Positions 53,941 through 60,976 of a stretch of DNA of 64,000 nt are shown piece by piece. The notes under the pieces were generated by a model that did no database searches, was not told the DNA's origin, and worked only from the letters and a program-made list of their open reading frames with translations. Position 1 is the first letter of the stretch. Every line of letters begins with the position of its first letter. Made by a program: the position numbers and the translations under genes. Source of the stretch: Mucilaginibacter lappiensis (GTDB lineage: Bacteria; Bacteroidota; Bacteroidia; Sphingobacteriales; Sphingobacteriaceae); NCBI RefSeq assembly GCF_900155965.1, contig NZ_FTMG01000011.1, positions 164,871 through 228,870 of the forward strand, given 5' to 3'.

Positions 53941-55443
53941 ATGATGGATTTGGAAATTCCGGATAAAACACATGACGAAAGCAGGCAGGGCGAAGCCTTG
54001 GTTTTAGAACCTGTTGCCGGTAAAAACAATGGTCGTAAGCTTTATATTGAAAGCTACGGCTGTGCCATGAATTTTTCGGACAGTGAGATAGTTGCATCAA
54101 TTTTAGCCGAGCAGGGTTTTGAAACCACAACAGATCATAACCTTGCCGATGTTATTTTTATAAATACCTGTTCTATTCGTGAAAACGCAGAGCAAAGGGT
54201 GCGTAACCGCCTAAAAGAGTTTACGGTTGCCAAAGTACGTAACCCCGGCCTGGTAGTAGGTGTACTGGGCTGTATGGCCGAACGCCTGAAATCGAAATTT
54301 TTAGAAGAAGAAAAACTGGTTGACGTAGTGGTTGGTCCGGATGCGTACCGCAACCTGCCCGAATTGATTGACCAGGTAGATAGTGGCCAGAAAGCGGTGA
54401 ACGTACTGCTGTCGCGCGAGGAAACTTATGCCGATATCAGTCCGGTGCGTTTAAATAGTAACGGCATCAACGCCTTTGTATCTATCATGCGGGGATGCGA
54501 TAATATGTGCTCGTTTTGCGTAGTTCCATTTACCCGTGGCCGCGAACGTAGCCGCGATCCAAAATCGATCATAGCCGAGTGTACCGACCTGTTTAACAAA
54601 GGCTACCGCGAGGTTACTTTGTTGGGGCAGAATGTGGATTCTTATAAATGGAGTAGCTCAAGCAGCCCCTCCCAACCCTCCCCGGAAGGGAGGGCTTTTG
54701 ATGAGCCGGATACAAACAAAGTCTCCCCTGCCGGGGGAGATTTAGAGGGGGCTGTGGTTAATTTTGCCAATCTCTTGGAATTGGTAGCCCTGATCAACCC
54801 TGATCTGCGGGTTCGTTTTTCAACCTCGCATCCTAAGGACATCACTGATGATGTGTTACATACTATCAATCAATACGAAAACATTTGCAACTATATACAC
54901 CTGCCGGTACAATCGGGCAATAGCCGCATACTGGACATGATGAACCGCACTTACGACAGGGAATGGTATATCAACCGTATAGATGCAATCCGTCGTATTA
55001 TACCAGATTGCGCGGTATCAACCGATGTGATTACCGGTTTTTGTTCGGAAACTGACGAGGAGCATCACGATACCGTAACCATGATGGATTACGTAAAGTA
55101 TGATTTTGCCTACATGTTCAAATACAGCGAACGTCCCGGCACTTTGGCCGCGAAGCGTTATGCAGATGACATCCCGGAAGAAATAAAACAAAAACGCCTG
55201 GCTCAAATTGTAGCCAAGCAACAGGAATACTCGTTTTACAGGATGCAGGCACGTATTGGCAAGGTAGAAAAAGTGCTGATAGAAGGTTATTCCAAAAAAT
55301 CAGACAAAGACTATTGTGGTCGCAGTGATCAAAACGCCATGGTGATTTTCCCAGTTGGTGAAAACTACAAACCCGGCGAATATGTGAATGTATTGATTGA
55401 AAAAACAACATCGGCTACGTTGATAGGAAAAGTAGTGGAATAG
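53941..55443 (+). CDS. miaB: tRNA-2-methylthio-N6-dimethylallyladenosine synthase, with a 30-residue insertion
   Basis: 500 residues. A radical-SAM methylthiotransferase that adds a methylthio group to i6A37 in tRNA. The N-terminal cluster Cys (SYGCAMNFSD, NTCSIREN, GVLGCMAERLK), the radical-SAM triad C186-x3-C190-x2-C193 (RGCDNMCSFC) and a C-terminal TRAM domain (VLIEKTTSATLIGK) are intact. Residues 242-271 between QNVDSYKW and NFANLLELV, in an ordinarily short loop, derive from a palindromic DNA element (54664-54753). It is exactly in frame and has no stop, so the enzyme is probably still active. This gene leads the conserved miaB-lptE-secG-groES group. Confidence 0.95.
   Translation: MMDLEIPDKTHDESRQGEALVLEPVAGKNNGRKLYIESYGCAMNFSDSEIVASILAEQGFETTTDHNLADVIFINTCSIRENAEQRVRNRLKEFTVAKVRNPGLVVGVLGCMAERLKSKFLEEEKLVDVVVGPDAYRNLPELIDQVDSGQKAVNVLLSREETYADISPVRLNSNGINAFVSIMRGCDNMCSFCVVPFTRGRERSRDPKSIIAECTDLFNKGYREVTLLGQNVDSYKWSSSSSPSQPSPEGRAFDEPDTNKVSPAGGDLEGAVVNFANLLELVALINPDLRVRFSTSHPKDITDDVLHTINQYENICNYIHLPVQSGNSRILDMMNRTYDREWYINRIDAIRRIIPDCAVSTDVITGFCSETDEEHHDTVTMMDYVKYDFAYMFKYSERPGTLAAKRYADDIPEEIKQKRLAQIVAKQQEYSFYRMQARIGKVEKVLIEGYSKKSDKDYCGRSDQNAMVIFPVGENYKPGEYVNVLIEKTTSATLIGKVVE
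54664..54753 (+). repeat. 90-nt palindromic element inserted in frame in miaB
   Basis: Terminal arms AGCCCC/GGGGCT (AGCCCCTC at 54664 and AGGGGGCT at 54746-54753) flank two perfect hairpins: CCCTCCC/GGGAGGG (54676-54682 with 54688-54694) and TCTCCCC/GGGGAGA (54722-54728 with 54734-54740). Its length is 90 nt, or 30 codons, and it starts on a codon boundary. It is far richer in G and C than the surrounding gene. I recall very similar AGCCCTCCC...GGGAGGGCT sequences between genes in related genomes. No target duplication was seen at the ends. Confidence 0.85.
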
Positions 55444-55448
55444 AGGCA

Positions 55449-55926
55449 GGAAGTCAAGAATCAGGAGACAAGAAAGGAAGCTTAAAGATTGGTGAAGCAC
55501 AATTTTAAAAGTTTGAAAATTTGGCAAAGGTCAATGGACCTAACCGATTTAACCTATGAATTTTGTAAGGGATTACCAATCGATGAACGCTTCAACCTGA
55601 TTGATCAACTTAACAGATGTTCATGTTCGATCCCTTCAAATATAGCTGAAGGGTCTGGAAAGAGAACAAAGGTTCACTTTGCTGAGTTTTTAACTACATC
55701 GCTTTCATCTGCGTTTGAAGTAGAAACACAATTATTGATATGTGAACGCAGAGCTTACGGCTCTGAGGATAAATTAAAAGAATGCTTAGAATTAGTTATT
55801 GAAATTCAAAAGATGATATTCAATTTCAGAGAATATATTTTGAAAAGTAATGATTAAAAACCGAATTAGGATTCAATGCTGGAACTTTTGTCTTGGTTCT
55901 TGATATCCTGATTCTTGAATCTCTTT
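55449..55926. repeat. Inverted repeat arms enclosing the 23S-IVP-type gene
   Basis: The left arm 55449-55477 and right arm 55885-55926 share CAAGAATCAGGA (55455-55466, with TCCTGATTCTTG at 55906-55917), then more CAAGAA words. In other loci the arms are much closer (5-110 nt apart); here about 400 nt, including a whole gene, lie between them. The words match those at 21041-21126. Confidence 0.75.
55492..55857 (+). CDS. Four-helix bundle protein, 23S rRNA intervening-sequence (S23) family
   Basis: 121 residues. It has the family pattern: HNFKSLKIWQRSMDLTDLTY, IDQLNRCSCSIPSNIAEGSGKRTK, FLTTSLSSAFEVETQL and FREYILKS. Family members are small basic four-helix proteins found inside 23S rRNA intervening sequences and as free genes; a nucleic-acid-binding role is supposed, similar to Avd of diversity-generating retroelements. 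No ATG fits; the start is GTG at 55492 (or TTG at 55489). It lies inside the arms of an inverted repeat and between two housekeeping genes, suggesting insertion. Function unknown. Confidence 0.85.
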   Translation: MKHNFKSLKIWQRSMDLTDLTYEFCKGLPIDERFNLIDQLNRCSCSIPSNIAEGSGKRTKVHFAEFLTTSLSSAFEVETQLLICERRAYGSEDKLKECLELVIEIQKMIFNFREYILKSND

Positions 55927-57180
55927 ATGGAAGTACAAGAAATAAAACAACGCTTTGGTATCATTGGCAATTCGCCATTGCTTAACCGGGCTATAAATAT
56001 TGCTAACCAGGTATCGCCTACAGATATTTCGGTACTCATTACCGGCGAAAGCGGGAGTGGTAAGGAAGTGTTTTCGCACATCATACACCAGATGAGTCCG
56101 CGTAAGCATGGGCCGTTTATTGCGGTGAACTGCGGTGCTATACCAGAAGGTACTATTGATTCGGAATTATTCGGTCACGAAAAAGGCGCTTATACCGGCG
56201 CTGTTGGTGAGCGTAAAGGGTATTTTGAAACCGTGAACACCGGTACCATATTTTTGGATGAGATTGCCGAAATGCCCTTGGGTACACAAGCCCGCTTGCT
56301 GCGTGTGCTGGAATCGGGACAATATATTAAGGTGGGTTCGTCAAAAGTAGAAAAAACGAATGTGCGCGTTATCGCTGCCACCAATGTTGATGTATATGAG
56401 GCGGTAAAGAATGGCAAGTTCAGGGAAGATCTTTATTACAGGTTAAATACCGTTCCGCTGCGCATACCACCACTGCGCGACCGGAAGGAAGATATTTACC
56501 TGCTTTTCAGGAAATTTACGTCAGACTTTACCGATAAATATCGTACGCCGCCCATTCAGCTGGATGATGAGGCACAGCAGGTATTGGTTAACTATTCGTG
56601 GCCGGGTAACGTAAGGCAGCTTAAAAACATGGCCGAACAACTGGCCGTACTGGAGCGCGATCGGATTATCACCGCGCAAACGCTGCTTACTTATATTCCG
56701 CATGAAACCAGCAACCGCAATTTGCCTATGCGTTTGGATAATCAGCCCAAAGAGGATTTTTCTGAAAGGGATATCCTGTATAAAGTGCTGTTTGATATGA
56801 AACGCGACATGGTGGAATTGAAAAAACTGGTGGCGGATATTATTGAGCATGGGGGAGTAGCGGCCAACTACAGCAATCATTCGCAAACTATAAACCAACT
56901 ATATCGCGATATTGAACTACCCGGAAACCCCGAAGCGCAATTTACTTTGCAACAACCCGTTAATACGGTAAATAACAACAGCAACAATAATAACGTTGAT
57001 GCCTATAATATAACGCACGATGCCGAAGAGGTGGAAGAATCGTTATCGCTGATTGAAAAAGAATCGGACCTGATACGTAAAGCGTTAAAGAAACACAAGG
57101 GCAAACGTAAGCTTGCAGCTAATGAACTGGGTATATCAGAACGTACCCTGTACAGGAAAATAAAAGAATTAAACTTATAA
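55927..57180 (+). CDS. Sigma-54-dependent activator (AAA+, Fis-type HTH)
   Basis: 417 residues. AAA+ ATPase with Walker A GESGSGKE (40-47), the sigma-54 contact loop as GAYTGA (87-92, where most have GAFTGA), Walker B IFLDEIAEM and the sensor PLRDRKEDI/WPGNVRQLKN. A linker with Asn-rich stretches leads to a C-terminal Fis-type helix-turn-helix (KRKLAANELGISERTLYRKI). There is no receiver or sensory domain, so activity may be set by abundance or a partner. I start at the ATG at 55927; four codons upstream is a second option. It precedes lptE by 6 nt, so it is probably part of an LPS/secretion operon. Confidence 0.9.
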   Translation: MEVQEIKQRFGIIGNSPLLNRAINIANQVSPTDISVLITGESGSGKEVFSHIIHQMSPRKHGPFIAVNCGAIPEGTIDSELFGHEKGAYTGAVGERKGYFETVNTGTIFLDEIAEMPLGTQARLLRVLESGQYIKVGSSKVEKTNVRVIAATNVDVYEAVKNGKFREDLYYRLNTVPLRIPPLRDRKEDIYLLFRKFTSDFTDKYRTPPIQLDDEAQQVLVNYSWPGNVRQLKNMAEQLAVLERDRIITAQTLLTYIPHETSNRNLPMRLDNQPKEDFSERDILYKVLFDMKRDMVELKKLVADIIEHGGVAANYSNHSQTINQLYRDIELPGNPEAQFTLQQPVNTVNNNSNNNNVDAYNITHDAEEVEESLSLIEKESDLIRKALKKHKGKRKLAANELGISERTLYRKIKELNL

Positions 57181-57186
57181 GGCTAA

Positions 57187-57711
57187 ATGAAAAGAATTTT
57201 TGGGGTTATTATTTGTTCGTTAAGCTTACTGTTGTCATCTTGCTACACACTCCGGAATGCATCTATCCCAGCGGATATGAAAACGCTTGATGTACAGTTT
57301 TTTGAAAATAATTCGCCCCTTGTGGTGGCCAACCTGAGCCAAAACTTTACAGAAGGATTAAAGACCAGGATACGTAACCAAAGCCGGCTAAGTATTTCCC
57401 GCAATGCTGAAGCGGACGCTACCATGTCGGGCAGTATTATAGGCTATACCATTGCTCCGGTTTCTATCCAGGCGGTAGCCAATAACGTAGCGCCTATTGC
57501 CGATGCAAACAGGTTAACAATTACTGTAAGAGTTAAATTTGTTTTTAATAGTGCCAAGACTCCTGCCGATAAAAAGCTTAACTTTGATCAAACATTTACC
57601 AATTATCAGGATTATAAAGGAGATATAGGGGCGCAAGAGCAAAACCTGATAAAAACGATAACCGATAAAATAACAGAAGATATTTTTAACAAAGCCTTTT
57701 CTAATTGGTAG
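57187..57711 (+). CDS. lptE: LptE-like LPS assembly lipoprotein
   Basis: 174 residues. A lipoprotein signal (VIICSLSLLLSSC) precedes a compact alpha-beta domain with the LptE/RlpB pattern: TLDVQFFENNSPLVVANLSQ, FTEGLKTRIRNQSRL and ADATMSGSIIGYTIAPVS. It plugs LptD and helps place LPS in the outer leaflet. It lies 6 nt after the sigma-54 activator gene and 21 nt before the acidic His-rich gene. Homology to proteobacterial LptE is distant. Confidence 0.85.
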   Translation: MKRIFGVIICSLSLLLSSCYTLRNASIPADMKTLDVQFFENNSPLVVANLSQNFTEGLKTRIRNQSRLSISRNAEADATMSGSIIGYTIAPVSIQAVANNVAPIADANRLTITVRVKFVFNSAKTPADKKLNFDQTFTNYQDYKGDIGAQEQNLIKTITDKITEDIFNKAFSNW

Positions 57712-57732
57712 GCAATTCGTACTTTCAACCAC

Positions 57733-59175
57733 GTGGAGCAAGACTTGAATAACAGGCAGAACGGAATATTATTGGAATTGTTGGCTAGTCCGGCTAATAC
57801 GGGGCAGCAGCATAGCTATAATTTGCAGCAACTGGTTAATGAATTTCCGCAGAGCGGCTTACTGCGCGCTATGTTTGCCCGTGCCGGCAATGCTAACGAC
57901 ATCAAGCAAGCTGCGGCTTATTTTAATCCACAGCTTTTATACAAACTTACACACGAGGCCGACAGCCTGGCGGTGGTGTCGCCATCACAAATTGTTGGTC
58001 ACCCTGCAGATGGCGGCAGTCAACAAAGCAGGGAAAGCTTTACTCATGTTGGTGAGAATTATTTTAACAGTGGACAGGTATCTGAAAATACGGTAACAAA
58101 TGAACCCGTTGCTGCAGAACTTCACGCCGAAGACCAGTTTGTAAATAAAAACAGAATTCCGGCCGAAACCGATGAAGATCAGGTGCACGCGCAGCCGGCA
58201 ACAACCGAACCGGTAGCTTCCATATCACATGAATCAGTAGCTTCCGTTTCACATTCTCATGGAGAAATTGAGGATGAGGTATATGACGAAATAAGAGGTA
58301 TTGACGAACCGGCTAAAGCCACCAGTCACCCGCATGATGGTATTGAAGATGATGTTTATGACGAAATATTAGGTATTGAGCATATCCATATTGCCGGTCA
58401 CGAGCATGAAAAGGCACATGAGCCAGTTGTTGCCGATGAAAAACCAAAGGCAAGCGAGCCAGAACCGATGTCGGAAGATTGGGTAATAGGGAGCATAGCA
58501 GGCAGCGATTACTTTATGTTTGATAGATCTGTCGCTGATCAAAGACATCATGAAGAAGTAAAAAAAGAGGAGTCAGCACCACAGGTATCTGTAGCGGCAA
58601 CTCATACAAATGGCAGCATCCCGGCGGATAATGAAAGCCAGAATGTATCCAAATACGATGACGAAAAGATGCCTTATACCTTTATGTGGTGGTTGGATAA
58701 AACCCGTAAAGAGTACGCAGCAACTTATCAGCCTTACTCCAGCCCTGAGCCAAGCCCGGCACAGCCAGCTCGGATACAGCAGGCCAATAGCGTAAAAGAA
58801 CCTGCCACAGATGCACTGCAGCAGCAGTATGTAGAAAATATTTTCCATGTACGGTCATTAGAGGAGCTGGAAAAAACACCTCAGCCGGATGGGCCCGAAG
58901 TAAAACGGAAGGAAGACGTGATCATTGAACGCTTTATACAGGAAGAGCCGCAGATACGGCCGCCAGCCATGGATAAACTAGACAATGAGAACAAAGCCAA
59001 AAAGAGCTCGGAGGACCGGAACGACCTGGTGAGCGAAACGCTTGCCCATATATATGCCGACCAGATGCTTTACCACAAAGCAATAGCTACTTATAAAAAA
59101 TTGATGTTGAAATTCCCGGAAAAAAGCCGTTACTTTGCCACCCAAATTGAACAGTTAGAAAAGAAAACCAATTAA
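57733..59175 (+). CDS. Acidic, His-rich protein of unknown function, with C-terminal TPR-like end
   Basis: 480 residues from GTG at 57733, the only good start. No signal peptide or membrane helix. The middle is acidic and His-rich, with a duplicated unit near residues 173-218, each copy reading IED[ED]VYDEI[RL]GI[DE] after a His-x-His pair, 25 residues apart. The C-terminal 60 residues (LVSETLAHIYADQMLYHKAI, ATYKKLMLKFPEKS) look like a TPR hairpin. I do not recognise a family. It sits between lptE and secG, as a hypothetical gene does in the equivalent operons I recall. Confidence 0.7.
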   Translation: MEQDLNNRQNGILLELLASPANTGQQHSYNLQQLVNEFPQSGLLRAMFARAGNANDIKQAAAYFNPQLLYKLTHEADSLAVVSPSQIVGHPADGGSQQSRESFTHVGENYFNSGQVSENTVTNEPVAAELHAEDQFVNKNRIPAETDEDQVHAQPATTEPVASISHESVASVSHSHGEIEDEVYDEIRGIDEPAKATSHPHDGIEDDVYDEILGIEHIHIAGHEHEKAHEPVVADEKPKASEPEPMSEDWVIGSIAGSDYFMFDRSVADQRHHEEVKKEESAPQVSVAATHTNGSIPADNESQNVSKYDDEKMPYTFMWWLDKTRKEYAATYQPYSSPEPSPAQPARIQQANSVKEPATDALQQQYVENIFHVRSLEELEKTPQPDGPEVKRKEDVIIERFIQEEPQIRPPAMDKLDNENKAKKSSEDRNDLVSETLAHIYADQMLYHKAIATYKKLMLKFPEKSRYFATQIEQLEKKTN

Positions 59176-59184
59176 TATAAAGAA

Positions 59185-59547
59185 ATGTATTTAGTTTTAA
59201 TTATCATTACCATTATCATTTGCATCCTTTTAGGCCTTATCGTGCTGATCCAAAACCCTAAAGGTGGTGGTTTATCATCAAATTTCTCGAGCTCATCACA
59301 ATTGATGGGTGTACAAAAAACAGGCGATTTCTTAGAAAAAGGTACCTGGGTGCTGGCCATTAGTGTAATGGTTTTATCATTAGCTATTAACGTGGCTGTT
59401 AAAGGTGGCGCATCAGCTGGTAGCAGCAACCCGGCATTGAAAGAGCAAATTGAAAAAGCTTCAAAACCAACAGCACCTGCAAGCGCACCGTTGAGCTTAC
59501 CTTCAACACCTGCTCCGGCTAAACCAGAAACAAAACCGGCTAAATAA
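59185..59547 (+). CDS. secG: Preprotein translocase subunit SecG
   Basis: 120 residues. Two membrane helices (LVLIIITIIICILLGLIVLI and WVLAISVMVLSLAINVAV) flank the conserved QNPKGGGLSSNFSSSSQLMGVQKTGDFLEKGTW loop, which marks SecG. It supports SecA movement in SecYEG. The C-terminal Ala/Pro/Ser-rich tail is longer than in E. coli, as usual in Bacteroidota. It lies 9 nt after the acidic gene; a terminator follows. Confidence 0.95.
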   Translation: MYLVLIIITIIICILLGLIVLIQNPKGGGLSSNFSSSSQLMGVQKTGDFLEKGTWVLAISVMVLSLAINVAVKGGASAGSSNPALKEQIEKASKPTAPASAPLSLPSTPAPAKPETKPAK

Positions 59548-59567
59548 GCATAAAAGTTAAAAGAATA

Positions 59568-59599
59568 AAAAAGGCTTTGGATACGTCCAAAGCCTTTTT
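59568..59599 (+). terminator. secG terminator
   Basis: AAGGCTTTGGA (59571-59581) pairs with TCCAAAGCCTT (59586-59596) over a 4-nt loop, with flanking A and T runs. The stem is 11 bp. Confidence 0.92.
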
Positions 59600-59706
59600 T
59601 TGTGCAGATAACTCAAAGTTGTTCTCAAGAAAAAAAAGGTGCTTTATTGCGGGTAGTAAAAGATATTATTAATTTAGTTTCCCTAATAATTTTTGACAGC
59701 ATAATA

Positions 59707-60303
59707 ATGATGAGTACTGTACCTAACCTGAAAAAGGAATTTGAAGATGTCCTCGGCGGGCTATTCCTGATGATAGCATTTACATTAGTTTGGGCAGTAA
59801 TTGGTGAGGTTGCGCTGCATGGGCGGGATTATTGGGGTATAGGTGTTCTGTTTGCCATCGTGATCGGATTTTTGCTGGTCTCCTACATAAAATTTTATAC
59901 AACGTCTAAAAAGATCAAAGTAGAAGCGGTTCCGGCTTCTATTGAAGACAAGGCAAAAAGCAAATGGTTCAACATTATTTTTATAGTGGAGGGCGTGGCA
60001 ATATTTGTGGTGGTAAACGTGCTGAATAATACCGGGAATGGTAACTATTTTATTTCCTGTTTCGCGCTTATTGTAGGGCTGCATTTTTTTCCGTTAGGGA
60101 AAATCATGGAACGGAAGGCTTATTATTTTATGGGCGGCTTCATATCTTTGGGCGCTATTTTAGGAATTATACTGACAAGTAAAGGATTTCCTGCTTATGA
60201 AGTTACTGGTATTGTAGGTGCCTGGAGCGCGTTTGCTACCTCGGCTTATGGCATAACATTAATAAACAGAGGAAATCAATTAAAGTTAAGTAGCAGTTTA
60301 TAG
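59707..60303 (+). CDS. Multi-pass membrane protein of unknown function
   Basis: 198 residues with five or six membrane helices (GLFLMIAFTLVWAVIGEVAL, YWGIGVLFAIVIGFLLVSYI, IIFIVEGVAIFVVVNVL, YFISCFALIVGLHFFPLG, FMGGFISLGAILGIIL, GIVGAWSAFATSAYGITL). No motif is recognised. I start at the ATG at 59707 (the next codon is also ATG), as a longer start at 59602 would fall in the T-run of the secG terminator. It interrupts the usual secG-groES order. Confidence 0.6.
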   Translation: MMSTVPNLKKEFEDVLGGLFLMIAFTLVWAVIGEVALHGRDYWGIGVLFAIVIGFLLVSYIKFYTTSKKIKVEAVPASIEDKAKSKWFNIIFIVEGVAIFVVVNVLNNTGNGNYFISCFALIVGLHFFPLGKIMERKAYYFMGGFISLGAILGIILTSKGFPAYEVTGIVGAWSAFATSAYGITLINRGNQLKLSSSL

Positions 60304-60474
60304 ATGTACCACTGCGAGCGGCCTGAAAGGTGTTTAAACAACTATCAGAGAAGATTGTAAAAATACCGCCGCTTTAAAAAAACAGGTAACTGACACGATG
60401 GCACTGGGATATTAAAAGATTGTTAAGTGCCCCAAATAAAATAACCTTTAGCTGACATTACAACAGTTTAACCT

Positions 60475-60486
60475 GTCAATATTGAC
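60475..60486. promoter_or_regulatory. 12-bp palindrome upstream of groES
   Basis: GTCAATATTGAC is a perfect palindrome 71 nt before the groES ATG. It overlaps a TTGACC and has CATAAT 15 nt further on, a promoter-like pair. It is not a CIRCE element (TTAGCACTC/GAGTGCTAA), which I could not find. Its role is a guess. Confidence 0.35.
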
Positions 60487-60557
60487 CATTGTATTTGCTT
60501 GGCATAATTGATGAGGAATTGGACTCGAAAACTTAAATAAAATAAACAGAGATAACT

Positions 60558-60833
60558 ATGTCATTAAACATTAAACCAATCGGCGACAGAGTTGTGGTGG
60601 AAGCTGCAGCTGCCGAAGAGAAGACCGCTTCGGGAATCATTATCCCGGATACCGCTAAAGAAAAACCTCAGCGTGGAACTATCGTTGCAGTTGGCGATGG
60701 TAAAGTAGATGAGCCTTTAACCGTAAAAGTTGGTGACCAGGTTTTATATGGAAAATACGCAGGTACCGAAATTACCTATGAAGGTAAAGAATATCTGATC
60801 ATGCGCGAATCTGATATTTACGCTGTTCTATAA
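60558..60833 (+). CDS. groES: Co-chaperonin GroES
   Basis: 91 residues. The lid of the GroEL chamber. IKPIGDRVVVEAAAAEEKTASGIIIPDTAKEKPQRG contains the mobile loop (EEKTASGIIIPDTA) and GDQVLYGKYAGTEI, the roof. Full length. The upstream 254 nt carry no gene. Confidence 0.97.
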   Translation: MSLNIKPIGDRVVVEAAAAEEKTASGIIIPDTAKEKPQRGTIVAVGDGKVDEPLTVKVGDQVLYGKYAGTEITYEGKEYLIMRESDIYAVL

Positions 60834-60840
60834 TAGAAGT

Positions 60841-60967
60841 GAGATATTAGATATGAGAATTGAGACAGATTATGCTCAAGTGCTTATATCACAAACTTAA
60901 AAAATTAAAACGATTTGAAATTTGAAATGGAGTTATCTCACATCTCAAATCTCAGATCTCAAATCTT
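60841..60967. repeat. Inverted repeat with GAGATTTGAGA words between groES and groEL
   Basis: The left arm 60841-60865 (GAGATATTAGATATGAGAAT...) faces the right arm 60936-60967, whose complement is AAGATTTGAGATCTGAGATT, then TGAGATGTGAGA. The match is imperfect, with one extra word on the right. The word is shared with 21896-22016. It fills most of the 143-nt groES-groEL gap; the right arm ends 9 nt before groEL. Confidence 0.8.
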
Positions 60968-60976
60968 AAAACAAAA

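Noticed and set aside
59602..59706. N-terminal extension of the membrane protein after secG
   Set aside because: It would start in the T-run of the secG terminator; the ATG at 59707 gives a normal start.
60304..60557. CIRCE heat-shock element before groES
   Set aside because: No TTAGCACTC-N9-GAGTGCTAA or close variant was found.
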